The notes: a model not told the origin generated them from the letters alone. Counted from the first letter of the stretch, positions 1 through 6,938 are shown. The stretch is 30,128 bases of DNA from an uncultured Collinsella sp. (GCA_900549555.1 UROO01000014.1:1-30128); one strand, 5' to 3'. A program made the numbers and translations.

Positions 1-55
1 ACCTATGACGTTCTGATTCGTAGTCAGACCCTCTATCCAGCTGAGGTAACGCCGC
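1..55 (-). tRNA. tRNA-Arg (anticodon ACG), cut off by the window start
   Basis: Read on the minus strand, the first 55 bases give a tRNA 5' half: 7-nt acceptor strand GCGGCGT (49-55), TA, a D-stem CCTC/GAGG, and an anticodon arm TCTGA-CTACGAA-TCAGA whose loop gives anticodon ACG. The variable region follows and the sequence ends just before the T-loop. The acceptor 3' strand and T-arm lie outside the window, so stem pairing cannot be checked. The contig breaking inside a tRNA fits the duplicated tRNA 3' ends seen at the two other tRNA genes here. Confidence 0.88.
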
Positions 56-65
56 AGCGCAAAAC

Positions 66-96
66 ATATAAAACCACTTTAGTTAGTTAGAGTCAA
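66..96 (-). promoter_or_regulatory. Probable promoter of tRNA-Arg
   Basis: On the minus strand, TTGACT (91-96) is followed after 18 bases by TTTATA (67-72), about 11 bases before the tRNA 5' end. Position and box quality fit a tRNA promoter. This is read by eye only. Confidence 0.5.
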
Positions 97-102
97 GCAC
101 AA

Positions 103-120
103 TCTCAAACTTTTTTGAGA
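103..120 (-). terminator. Weak stem-loop after the hypothetical gene at 130-507
   Basis: A 7-bp AT-rich inverted repeat (TCTCAAA / TTTGAGA) lies 10-30 bases beyond the stop codon of the 130-507 gene, with an A-run loop. It is AT-rich and lacks a good T tract, so it could be a weak terminator or chance. Confidence 0.25.
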
Positions 121-129
121 ATATGTTCC

Positions 130-507
130 TTACGCAGCTCCGCATGCGCCAGCGTCCCCCATGCGATCAATCGGTTTTTCAACCACATCGAACCCGGCAC
201 CGAGCTCCCTCAACAGCGAGCGCGCCCGCTGGGCACAGTCATAATCGGCAAACGAGATACTCAACATGCGCGCCACCTGGTTAGAAGCCTCAACTCCATA
301 GAACCGCTCAAGTGCCACAAGCCCCTCGTGTGTCACAAAGGTCTCGACTACATGCGGCGACTCCTCAAAGCACCATTGGGTCAACGGACCCTCGCTCGTC
401 TGCCGCACCACCAAACCACCCATACCGGATGGCTCACACGTAACTAGTAGGTGCTCCCCACCTTCATCGCTCTCAAACAAAACTACCCGCTCATCAAACA
501 GCTCCAT
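130..507 (-). CDS. Hypothetical protein, 125 aa
   Basis: I do not recognise this protein. It is 125 residues, soluble, mixed alpha/beta in appearance, acidic in the first half, and has no signal peptide or membrane segment. The start ATG at 507 is preceded by an A/G-rich AGGAAGGGG at good spacing, which supports the start. It is transcribed alone, between the serS terminator and tRNA-Arg. About 60 bases upstream is a 13-of-14 match to the Gram-positive LexA (DinR) box, so an SOS link is possible, but nothing in the protein itself points to DNA repair. The C-terminal end (GACGAA) looks disordered. Confidence 0.7.
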   Translation of the reverse strand: MELFDERVVLFESDEGGEHLLVTCEPSGMGGLVVRQTSEGPLTQWCFEESPHVVETFVTHEGLVALERFYGVEASNQVARMLSISFADYDCAQRARSLLRELGAGFDVVEKPIDRMGDAGACGAA

Positions 508-566
508 CGCATCCCCTTCCTCTCGCTTCTATTTAACAAAAGCATAGCAGGTAGATGGCTGTATAC

Positions 567-580
567 AGAACGTTTGTTCG
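567..580 (-). promoter_or_regulatory. LexA/DinR-like box upstream of the 130-507 gene
   Basis: On the minus strand the site reads CGAACAAACGTTCT, against the Gram-positive SOS consensus CGAACRNRYGTTCG; only the last base differs. It overlaps a 10-bp palindrome CTGTATACAG (559-568). It lies 60-73 bases before the ATG of the hypothetical gene. A TATGCT hexamer at about 537-542 could be the -10. Regulation is inferred from the motif only. Confidence 0.45.
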
Positions 581-627
581 TGTGTTTTCTATTGAGCTGT
601 CCGCGCGATATGGTAAAGCACCGCACA

Positions 628-658
628 CAAAAAGGGCGCCCCAGAAAGGAGCGCCCTT
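628..658 (-). terminator. Rho-independent terminator of serS
   Basis: On the minus strand an AAGGGCGC / GCGCCCTT stem is followed by TTTGTG, about 20 bases after the serS stop codon. Confidence 0.8.
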
Positions 659-680
659 GCAAATCGCTTATGCAGGCAAC

Positions 681-1964
681 CTACGCAACCGGCTCGATCT
701 TCTCGAGGCCGCCCATGTAAGGACGAAGAACCTCGGGGACCGTGATGGTGCCGTCGGCGTTCTGGTAGTTCTCCAGAATGGCGGCCATGGTGCGGCCAGC
801 CGGCAGGCCGGAACCGTTGAGGGTGTGCAGGTAGCGCGAGCCCTTGAAGTTCTCGGGGTCGCGATACTTGATGTTGGCGCGACGGGCCTGGAAATCGCCG
901 CAGTTAGAGCAGGAGCTGATCTCCTTGTAGGCGTTGTAGCTCGGCAGCCAGACCTCGATGTCGTAGGTCTGACGGGCAGAGAAGCCCAGGTCGCCGGTGC
1001 ACAGGCTAATCACGCGATACGGAAGGCCCAGCTGCTGAAGCAGGAACTCGGCCTCGGCGGTCATGCTCTCGAGCTCCTCGTCGGATTCCTCCGGCTTGGC
1101 AAACTTGACCATCTCGACCTTGTCGAACTCGTGCTGGCGAATGATGCCGCGAGTGTCGCGACCGGCGGAACCGGCCTCCTCGCGGAAGCAGGGGGTGAAG
1201 GCGGTGTAGCGACGCGGCAGGGTGTCGGCATCGAGAACCTCGCCGGCGTGCAGGTTGGTAAGCACGACCTCGGCGGTAGGGATCAGGAAGTTGTCGCCCG
1301 AGACGTGATAGGCGTCGTCCTCGAACTTGGGCAGCTGACCCGTACCGAACATGGTCTGACGCTTGACGACGATGGGCGGCCACCACTCCTTAAAGCCACG
1401 GCTCGTGTGCGTGTCCAGGAAGAAGTTGATAAGGGCGCGCTCCAGGCGGGCACCGGCGCCACCGAGAACGGTGAAGCGGCTGCCGGAGAGCTTGTTGCCA
1501 CGCTCGAAGTCGAGGATGTCGAGGTCGGTTCCCAGATCCCAGTGCGGCTTAAAGTCGAAGTCGAACTCGCGCGGGGTACCCCAGCGGCGACGCTCGATGT
1601 TCTCGTCCTCGTCCTTACCGTACGGGGTGGCCTCGCACGGAATGTTGGGCAGGTGAGCCATGAAGTCGTACTGCTCCTGCTCGAGAGCAGTGCGGCGCTC
1701 GGCCAGACCGTCAATCTTCTCGTTGACGGCGCGCACGGCCTCTTTGGCGGCCTCGGCCTCGTCCTTCTTGCCTTCCTTCATCAGGGCGCCGATCTTCTTG
1801 GACTCGGCATTACGCGTGGCCTGGAGCTCCTCGACCTCGGTGATGACGGCACGACGCTCGTCGTCGAGCTCAAAGAACTTCTCTCGATCCCAAGACGTCT
1901 GGCGGTTAGCCATGGCGGTATCGATGGCATCGGGGTTCTCGCGAACAAACTTGATATCAAGCAT
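681..1964 (-). CDS. serS: Serine--tRNA ligase
   Basis: Class II aminoacyl-tRNA synthetase that charges tRNA-Ser (and tRNA-Sec) with serine in the cytoplasm. The 427 residues show the family layout: start MLDIKFVRENPD, a charged N-terminal coiled-coil arm (about residues 25-100) that grips the tRNA long variable arm, then the catalytic core with motif 2 (FREEAGSAGRDTRG near residue 260) and motif 3 (GSGLPAGRTMAAILE near the C-terminus). Length is normal for bacterial SerS. A longer reading from 1991 exists, but GGAGG lies 5 bases before the ATG at 1964 and the conserved MLDIK start is there. It is a single gene with its own terminator, divergent from the small membrane gene at 2076. No T-box leader is visible. 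Confidence 0.97.
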   Translation of the reverse strand: MLDIKFVRENPDAIDTAMANRQTSWDREKFFELDDERRAVITEVEELQATRNAESKKIGALMKEGKKDEAEAAKEAVRAVNEKIDGLAERRTALEQEQYDFMAHLPNIPCEATPYGKDEDENIERRRWGTPREFDFDFKPHWDLGTDLDILDFERGNKLSGSRFTVLGGAGARLERALINFFLDTHTSRGFKEWWPPIVVKRQTMFGTGQLPKFEDDAYHVSGDNFLIPTAEVVLTNLHAGEVLDADTLPRRYTAFTPCFREEAGSAGRDTRGIIRQHEFDKVEMVKFAKPEESDEELESMTAEAEFLLQQLGLPYRVISLCTGDLGFSARQTYDIEVWLPSYNAYKEISSCSNCGDFQARRANIKYRDPENFKGSRYLHTLNGSGLPAGRTMAAILENYQNADGTITVPEVLRPYMGGLEKIEPVA

Positions 1965-1993
1965 TAGATCCTCCGGCGATATACATTCCATTT

Positions 1994-2032
1994 AGGTTGC
2001 AACCTTGTACATGTATGGGCAAGTATATACTT
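1994..2032. promoter_or_regulatory. Two perfect 12-bp palindromes in the serS divergent promoter region
   Basis: AGGTTGCAACCT (1994-2005) and AAGTATATACTT (2021-2032) are both perfect palindromes, 15 bases apart, in the 111-bp gap between serS and the small membrane gene. They sit where promoters for both genes must lie; TATACT inside the second could be a -10 for the plus-strand gene. Which protein binds, if any, is unknown. Confidence 0.4.
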
Positions 2033-2075
2033 ATGAGCGTTTACGACCCAACCCAACTACGCAAGAAGGCACCCA

Positions 2076-2249
2076 ATGGACGCAGTTTTTTCCTTTTTGT
2101 TTGGCACCCGCACCGGTTTTGCCATCCTTTTCGCCGGCGGCATCCTGCTATTTGCGATTCTTGCCTTTGTGATGGAGAAGCGCACCCATAAGATGTATGT
2201 CGACCGCGGCCCCAAGTCCGAGGACGATCAAGACGACTTCTGGGACTAG
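2076..2249 (+). CDS. Small single-span membrane protein, 57 aa
   Basis: The product has 57 residues. Residues 1-12 (MDAVFSFLFGTR) precede a hydrophobic segment of about 20 residues (TGFAILFAGGILLFAILAFV), followed by a basic patch (MEKRTHK) and an acidic tail ending in DDFWD. This predicts one membrane helix with the charged tail in the cytoplasm. An AAGAAGG ribosome site precedes the ATG at 2076. Codon use is GC-rich like its neighbours, and the predicted topology is sensible, which argues for a real gene despite its size. It is divergent from serS and ends just before a repeat element. I cannot assign a function or a firm family. Confidence 0.7.
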   Translation: MDAVFSFLFGTRTGFAILFAGGILLFAILAFVMEKRTHKMYVDRGPKSEDDQDDFWD

Positions 2250-2250
2250 T

Positions 2251-2405
2251 CTGCCAAATAGAGACAGGTTTATTTTGGTCGGTTTTATCTGGGAAAACGC
2301 AAGCGCCCCGCAACTGGAATTGAGCCAGTTGCGGGGCGCTTTTCGCACATGCGACAAAACCGCAGGAAAAACCTGCCAAAATAAACCTGTCCCTAAATGG
2401 CAGGT
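2251..2405. repeat. REP-like inverted-repeat element around a strong hairpin
   Basis: Two imperfect arms of about 42 bases (2251-2292 and 2360-2404) are inverted copies sharing the exact core GACAGGTTTATTTTGG. They flank a perfect 17-bp hairpin (2301-2317 with 2325-2341, loop of 7). The GGGACAGGTTTA-type core resembles palindromic repeats that in other bacteria accompany REP-associated tyrosine transposases; that link is from memory. No transposase is in the window. The right arm runs up against the proC stop codon (2407-2409). The central hairpin probably also serves as a two-way terminator between the convergent genes. Confidence 0.65.
2301..2341. terminator. Bidirectional hairpin between the small membrane gene and proC
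   Basis: A 17-bp perfect GC-rich stem with short T runs on both sides (TTTTCG on plus, GTTTTCCC on minus) lies between two convergent genes. It is placed to stop both transcripts, though the T tracts are short. Confidence 0.55.
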
Positions 2406-2406
2406 T

Positions 2407-3177
2407 TTACTGGAGGGTGGCGTCGATGGCCTTGACCAGGGCGCTGCGCATGCCGGCGTCCTCGAGCGCGACGACGCCCTTGATGGTGGCACCGCCGGGC
2501 GAGCATACGGCATCCTTCATCGCCGCAGGATGCTGCCCTGTTGCAAGCTGCAGCTTTGCCGTGCCCAGCACCATCTGGCTCACAATGCGATAGGCATCGG
2601 CGCGCGGGATACCGTGCTTGACGGCCGCGTCGCCCAAGGCCTCAATCGCCATGGCGACAAATGCCGGTGCGCAACCGCCCACGGTGCCGCCCACAAACAG
2701 CAGGCTCGTATCGAGCTCGACGACAGTGCCAAGCTTACCGAGCAGGTCGAGCACCACGGCACGCTGCTTGTCATTGAGCGTAGAGGACTTCTCGCAGGCG
2801 ATAACGCCTTCGCCCACTGAAACCGGCGTGTTGGGCACCGTCGAGATATGCGCGACACCCGGCAGGACCTTTTCCCACTTGGCGCTATCCCAAGTCCAGG
2901 CGACCGAAAGGACAACCTTGTCGGCTAGGGCATCCTTGAGCGGAGCGAAGACTTTCTCGATCATATACGGCTTGACCGCAGCGACCACGATATCAGATGC
3001 GGCAACAACCTCCGCCGCGTCATGACAGGCAACCATCCCACGCGCTTCACAACGCTCAACCAAGGCGTCGTAGTGGCCCGCGCAAGCACACATGTCGCTC
3101 GCAGCCGCACCGGCGGCGATCAAGCCATCGGCCATAGCGCTCGCCATATTGCCAAAACCGACAAATCCAATCCTCAT
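2407..3177 (-). CDS. proC: Pyrroline-5-carboxylate reductase
   Basis: Catalyses the last step of proline synthesis, reducing 1-pyrroline-5-carboxylate with NAD(P)H. The 256 residues begin with a Rossmann motif (GFGNMASAMADG, residues 5-16), followed by a V-KPY segment (AAVKPYMIE) and the conserved C-terminal dimerisation part with PNTPVSVGEG and the ProC signature region near GQHPAAMKDAVCSPGGATIKG. Length is slightly below the usual 260-280. The start has only a distant AGAGGA, so its exact position rests on the MRIGFVGFGNM start typical of the family. It appears to be transcribed alone. Its stop codon abuts the repeat at 2251-2405. Confidence 0.95.
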   Translation of the reverse strand: MRIGFVGFGNMASAMADGLIAAGAAASDMCACAGHYDALVERCEARGMVACHDAAEVVAASDIVVAAVKPYMIEKVFAPLKDALADKVVLSVAWTWDSAKWEKVLPGVAHISTVPNTPVSVGEGVIACEKSSTLNDKQRAVVLDLLGKLGTVVELDTSLLFVGGTVGGCAPAFVAMAIEALGDAAVKHGIPRADAYRIVSQMVLGTAKLQLATGQHPAAMKDAVCSPGGATIKGVVALEDAGMRSALVKAIDATLQ

Positions 3178-3250
3178 ATCTCATAGTCCTCTCAGACACG
3201 CTCTTCAAAACGAAGGCTATTGTCCCACGGCATTGTTTCGTATTGCCAAC

Positions 3251-3721
3251 CTATTTGTGATACGGCTCGCCACGGCTGATCTTGCAGGCGCGGTAAATCT
3301 GCTCCAGCAGCACCACGCGCGCCAGGTTATGCGGAAAGGTAATGCGTCCAAAGCTGAGCATCTCGTCGGCTCGTGCGCGCACGTCATCGCTCACGCCGTC
3401 CGATCCGCCAATCACAAAGGCGATGTCGCTGTTACCACGCAGCATAAGATCATCGAGCCGCGCCGAAAGCTCCTCGCTCGAGCGCTCTTTGCCCTCAATG
3501 GCCAGCAGGATCACATGCGCTCGAGACGGCAGGGTTGCAAGAATCGCCGCCCCCTCCTTGTCGCGCGCGGCATCCACGCCGCCCGCCTTAGCCGGGTCGA
3601 TATCGGCCACCACGCGGATATCCACCTTGGCATAGGCACCTAGGCGCTTGGTGTACTCAGCGCACGCGTCCTTCCAAAAGCGCTCCTTGAGCTTACCGAC
3701 GCAAACGACGGTATATTTCAC
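3251..3721 (-). CDS. rlmH: 23S rRNA (pseudouridine1915-N3)-methyltransferase RlmH
   Basis: A SPOUT-class methyltransferase that methylates pseudouridine 1915 in helix 69 of 23S rRNA using S-adenosylmethionine. The 156-residue length, the start KYTVVCVGKLKERFWKDAC, the FVIGGSDGVS glycine loop and the C-terminal HNLARVVLLEQIYRA with YHK end are all family hallmarks. The start is GTG at 3721, with AAGGAG overlapping the stop of the upstream SPFH gene. Only 6 bases separate the two, so they form one operon with probable translational coupling. Confidence 0.96.
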   Translation of the reverse strand: MKYTVVCVGKLKERFWKDACAEYTKRLGAYAKVDIRVVADIDPAKAGGVDAARDKEGAAILATLPSRAHVILLAIEGKERSSEELSARLDDLMLRGNSDIAFVIGGSDGVSDDVRARADEMLSFGRITFPHNLARVVLLEQIYRACKISRGEPYHK

Positions 3722-3727
3722 GCGCGT

Positions 3728-4666
3728 CTACTCCTTCGAATCGTTTTGAACTTTGCCGGCGGTCAGCATCTGCTCGAACATCGAGGCTGACTGCGAGAAA
3801 TCGCTCGGCAGCACGACCGTCGAGGTTTTACCCGTACGAGCGAACTCCGTCATCATCTCGGACCACTGCGTAAACATGAACAGCTGGTTGGCCTCGTCGT
3901 TGCCGACACCCGTCTCCTGGATGATCTCGAGCGAATCCTTGATGCCCAGCGCGATGGCCTTGCGCTGGTTGGCGATGCCCTCGCCCGCCTTTTCCATCGC
4001 CTCGGCCTCGGCGGTCGCCTCGGTAACGCGCTTGATGCGGTCGGCCTCAGCGAGCTCCTGCGCAGCAGCGCGCTTGCGCTGGGCGGCGTTGATGTCGTTC
4101 ATGGAGTTCTCGACCTCGGTCGGCAGCGCGATCTTGGTGATGAGTGTCGACACGAGGGTAAAGCCGTAGGCAGCCATCTGCTCGGACACGGTGGCATTAA
4201 CGTCCTTGGCGATGTCATCCTTCTTGGCAAAGACCTCATCGAGCGTATAGACAGGGATGGAAGAGCGCAGGGCGTCGGTGATGAAATCGCGCATCTGGTC
4301 GACGGGCTCCTGCAACATGTAGTAGCTCTTGTAGATGCCCGAATCTGCCGGGCCGGCGCCCATGTCATAGCTCACGTGGTACTGAGCAGAGACCTCAAGG
4401 CCGATGGTCACGTTGTCCTGGGTCTTAACGTCGATGCCAAAACCGTTTTTCATGGTGCGCAGACTCACCGTGGCGGCCTTGCGGTCGATCACGGGCACCT
4501 TCATGTGGAAGCCCGCGTTGACGATGCGATTGAACTTGCCCAGACGCTCGATGATCACGGCATGCTGCTGTTCAACGACATAGCAGGCGTTGGGGAGCAG
4601 CAGCAACAAAATGATGATGGGAAGTAGAAAGCTCGTAAGAGCAGCGATGATACCGGACAACAGCAT
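3728..4666 (-). CDS. SPFH/band 7 membrane protein
   Basis: A stomatin-like protein, 312 residues. An N-terminal hydrophobic segment of about 25 residues (FLLPIIILLLLLPNACYVVEQ) anchors it, followed at once by the band 7 domain (QHAVIIERLGKFNRI, then PVIDRKAATVSLRTM) and a charged, alanine/glutamate-rich coiled coil (QRKRAAAQELAEADRIKR). Such proteins form oligomeric rings at the membrane and are tied to membrane-domain organisation or protease control; the partner here is unknown. A longer reading starts at 4687, but AGAGGAGAG sits just before the ATG at 4666. No NfeD-like partner gene is next to it. It is followed directly by rlmH. Confidence 0.9.
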   Translation of the reverse strand: MLLSGIIAALTSFLLPIIILLLLLPNACYVVEQQHAVIIERLGKFNRIVNAGFHMKVPVIDRKAATVSLRTMKNGFGIDVKTQDNVTIGLEVSAQYHVSYDMGAGPADSGIYKSYYMLQEPVDQMRDFITDALRSSIPVYTLDEVFAKKDDIAKDVNATVSEQMAAYGFTLVSTLITKIALPTEVENSMNDINAAQRKRAAAQELAEADRIKRVTEATAEAEAMEKAGEGIANQRKAIALGIKDSLEIIQETGVGNDEANQLFMFTQWSEMMTEFARTGKTSTVVLPSDFSQSASMFEQMLTAGKVQNDSKE

Positions 4667-4737
4667 GGTCTCTCCTCTGATAGGCACACGTTGGCATTAG
4701 GATACCCGCACGAAGCAGCCACGTGACACCAACAGGA

Positions 4738-4926
4738 GGCCCATAACAAAAAAGCCCCCATTACTGGGAGCTCTTTCATTTAGTGGTGCGGGCGAAAGGA
4801 CGTCCGCGTATCCGCTTCGCGGATCCGCACCGGCTTCGCCCGCCTGCCGGCGCCCTCGCCAGCTCGCTAAAAACGCTCCGCGTTTTCTTTACGCTCGCTC
4901 CTTCACAGGTTCAAGTCCCTGCGATG
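4738..4926. repeat. 189-bp unit repeating the 3' end and terminator of tRNA-Leu
   Basis: Bases 4738-4801 copy 4927-4990 with 3 differences in 64; the copied segment holds the tRNA-Leu terminator and the last 26 bases of the tRNA with its CCA. Between the copies are 125 bases (4802-4926) with small GC-rich hairpins (for example ATCCGC-TTC-GCGGAT, and AAAACGC-TCC-GCGTTTT), ending in a plus-strand T-arm sequence (AGGTTCAAGTCC) that is the inverted match of the tRNA-Leu T-arm. The tRNA-Phe locus has the same plan at 10838-11023. No gene is visible inside. Confidence 0.8.
4747..4776 (-). terminator. Second, duplicated terminator downstream of tRNA-Leu
   Basis: This is the copy, in the 189-bp unit, of the tRNA-Leu terminator. 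On the minus strand GAGCTCCCA-GTAA-TGGGGGC is followed by TTTTTTG, so it still looks able to work. Confidence 0.7.
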
Positions 4927-4936
4927 GGCCCATAAC

Positions 4937-4964
4937 AAAAAAGCTCCCATTGCTGGGAGCTCTT
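4937..4964 (-). terminator. Terminator of tRNA-Leu
   Basis: On the minus strand GAGCTCCCA-GCAA-TGGGAGCT is followed by six T, starting 10 bases after the tRNA CCA end. Confidence 0.9.
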
Positions 4965-4972
4965 TCATTTAA

Positions 4973-5059
4973 TGGTGCGGGCGAAAGGACTTGAACCTTC
5001 ATGGGGTTGCCCCCATACGGACCTGAACCGTACGCGTCTGCCAATTCCGCCACGCCCGC
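4973..5059 (-). tRNA. tRNA-Leu (anticodon CAG)
   Basis: An 87-nt tRNA including an encoded CCA. The acceptor GCGGGCG pairs perfectly with CGCCCGC. The anticodon arm TACGG-TTCAGGT-CCGTA gives CAG, reading CUG. The long variable arm (GGGG/CCCC stem) marks a class II tRNA, and the T-arm is GAAGG-TTCAAGT-CCTTT. Its own promoter and terminator are visible. Confidence 0.97.
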
Positions 5060-5070
5060 GTGCAGGAATT

Positions 5071-5099
5071 AGAATAACGGAGCACCATCGCGAACGCAA
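5071..5099 (-). promoter_or_regulatory. Promoter of tRNA-Leu
   Basis: On the minus strand TTGCGT (5094-5099) and TATTCT (5071-5076) are 17 bases apart, with the -10 about 11 bases before the tRNA 5' end. Confidence 0.6.
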
Positions 5100-5102
5100 G
5101 AA

Positions 5103-6020
5103 CTATTTTTGAAAAAGTTTGCAGGCATTTTCCCAAGCTGCTCGCGCGATTGCCTCAGCATCCTCGCCGGTACGATCGACACGGTCGTTGACCAGCGTGT
5201 TTGCCGTGATAGAAATCATTGCCGGCTCGCACTCAAGACCACGAATGGGCTCCGGCGCCATATGGGGACAATCCGTCTCGAACAAAATGCGATCGAGCGG
5301 GGTCGCCGCAAATGCCTCGCGCACGTCGTCGTTGCGCTTAAAGGTGGCCGCGCCGCCATAGGCGATATAGCAGCCCAAACCCACAAAGCGCTCCATCGTG
5401 GCTCGATCCTCGCCAAAGCAGTGCAGCACGCAACCGGCCTGAGGCACACCTACCTCGCGCAGCACGTTGTACGCATCAACGTGCGAAGTGCGCTCCCCAT
5501 CCGAGTCCTCGTGCCGCAGGTGCAGCTCCACCGGCACATTGCGGCGCACGGCAACTTCGAGCTGACGTGCCATGCAATCAATCTGCACGCTATGGGGCGC
5601 CGGCGCGATGTCGTCATCGTAATCCATGTGATAGTCCAGACCGATCTCGCCGATGCCGACGCACAAAGGGTCATCAAGCGCAGCAACGACCTGTGCGTGA
5701 ATATCGTCGGTATAATCCGGCGCGCCATAGGGATGAACGCCAGCGAGATACTTGATCTGCGGAATATCCCGCATCGGTAGAATTTCGCGCACCAGCCAGT
5801 CGCTATAGTCCGTCACGCTGCGCTTGTCGGCGATGGGGTCGAGCATCGTCACCAACAGGTCGACGCCCGCGGCTTTCGCGCGCACGAGCGTCTCGGGCAC
5901 TTCTTTGCCCCAAAACGAAAGCAGATGCGCATGCGTGTCGGCAAGCGGTGCCAAGGGCACGGGGCAGGCAACCGTCTTCTTTTTCTTGGTAAACGTCACG
6001 CGTTCGGCATTAATCGTCAT
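5103..6020 (-). CDS. TatD family metal-dependent hydrolase (putative DNase)
   Basis: TatD-type amidohydrolase-fold enzyme, usually a metal-dependent 3'-5' nuclease. The 305 residues show the metal ligands in order: DTHAH near residue 28, the Glu of GEIGLDYH, the His of ELHLRHED, the His of VLHCFGE, and the late Asp of FETDCPHMAPEP. It has an N-terminal extension of about 25 residues (VTFTKKKKTVACPVPLAP) compared with the core family. The start ATG at 6020 overlaps the end of rsmA by 11 bases, with GGAG 7 bases before it, so the two are coupled; tatD-rsmA linkage is common in bacteria. Confidence 0.93.
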   Translation of the reverse strand: MTINAERVTFTKKKKTVACPVPLAPLADTHAHLLSFWGKEVPETLVRAKAAGVDLLVTMLDPIADKRSVTDYSDWLVREILPMRDIPQIKYLAGVHPYGAPDYTDDIHAQVVAALDDPLCVGIGEIGLDYHMDYDDDIAPAPHSVQIDCMARQLEVAVRRNVPVELHLRHEDSDGERTSHVDAYNVLREVGVPQAGCVLHCFGEDRATMERFVGLGCYIAYGGAATFKRNDDVREAFAATPLDRILFETDCPHMAPEPIRGLECEPAMISITANTLVNDRVDRTGEDAEAIARAAWENACKLFQK

Positions 6021-6870
6021 GGATTAGCTCCTGGGCCAGGCGGACAAAGTCAGCAACATCGAGCGTCTCGGCGCGCGTGGTGGGTGAGATACCGCAAGCC
6101 TCAAAGGCGGCATCGAGCACGTCCTTGGCAAAGCCGTTGGCGCTCATGGAATTGCGGATGGTCTTGCGACGCTGAGCAAATGCGGCGTCAATCACGCGGG
6201 CCACAAACTCGCGATCGAGTCCTTCGGGCACCACGCCGTCAACACGGTCGATACGCACGACGGCCGAGTCCACGTGCGGTGCCGGCATAAAGCAACGCGG
6301 CGGCACCTCAAAGCGACCCGTCACCTGCGCATACAGGCCGAGCTTTGCCGTATAGCCGCCATAGGTCTTATTGCCCGGCACTGCGGCAATGCGATCGGCA
6401 ACCTCCTTTTGAACCATGACGACGGCGCGCTTGAGCGCGGGCATCGTCTGGAAGAACTGCAGGATGATCGTCGCCGCCACGTTATAGGGCAGGTTCGCGA
6501 CAAATACCGTCGGCTCACCGCCCGCAACCTGCTCAATCTGCTCCGGCGTCACCCTGAGCGCGTCGCCCATGATAAAACGGAAGTTGGCATAGTCGGCGGC
6601 ATGGGCATCGAGCACCGGCTCGAGCTCGGGGTCGGCCTCGATCGACGTGACGCACGCCGCCTCCTGCAGCAGCGCAAGCGTGAGCGTACCAACGCCCGGA
6701 CCGACCTCGAGCACGCGCTCATCGCCCGCAAGCTCGGAAAGCTCGCAAATGCGCTCAATTACATGGTTGTCGATCAGGAAGTTCTGGCCCAGGCGATGCT
6801 TGGTCGCAAGGCCAAACTCCTCCAGCAGCTCCCTTGTTGCCGTGGGGTTTGCCAAAGGCGAAGTTGTCAT
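6010..6870 (-). CDS. rsmA: 16S rRNA dimethyladenosine transferase RsmA (KsgA)
   Basis: Dimethylates the two adjacent adenosines of helix 45 near the 3' end of 16S rRNA, a late step in 30S subunit assembly. The 286 residues begin TRELLEEFGLATKHRLGQNFLID, the usual family start, with the SAM motif VLEVGPGVGTLTLAL near residues 52-66, the catalytic NLPYNV near residue 126, and the C-terminal region around the FAQRRKTIRNS motif. The perfect AAGGAGG five bases before the ATG fixes the start. It is first in an rsmA-tatD operon and follows the metG terminator. Confidence 0.97.
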   Translation of the reverse strand: MTTSPLANPTATRELLEEFGLATKHRLGQNFLIDNHVIERICELSELAGDERVLEVGPGVGTLTLALLQEAACVTSIEADPELEPVLDAHAADYANFRFIMGDALRVTPEQIEQVAGGEPTVFVANLPYNVAATIILQFFQTMPALKRAVVMVQKEVADRIAAVPGNKTYGGYTAKLGLYAQVTGRFEVPPRCFMPAPHVDSAVVRIDRVDGVVPEGLDREFVARVIDAAFAQRRKTIRNSMSANGFAKDVLDAAFEACGISPTTRAETLDVADFVRLAQELIHDD

Positions 6871-6904
6871 AGTTGCCTCCTTAGCATGGTGGCGGCGTCT
6901 TGAA

Positions 6905-6938
6905 ACAAAAGGGCATGGACCGTTGCGGCCATGCCCTT
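6905..6938 (-). terminator. Terminator of metG
   Basis: On the minus strand AAGGGCATGG / CCATGCCCTT is followed by TTGTTTC, about 40 bases after the metG stop codon and before rsmA. Confidence 0.85.

Noticed and set aside
555..1967. A 470-codon open frame on the plus strand over serS
   Set aside because: It is antisense to serS, has no ribosome site and has a shadow-type composition.
1965..2075. T-box leader for serS
   Set aside because: The leader is about 110 bases or less, has no T-box consensus and no terminator-type hairpin before serS.
4738..4990. Classical prophage or genomic-island attachment sites at tRNA-Leu
   Set aside because: The duplicated ends look like attL/attR, but only 125 bases lie between them and there is no integrase or cargo gene.
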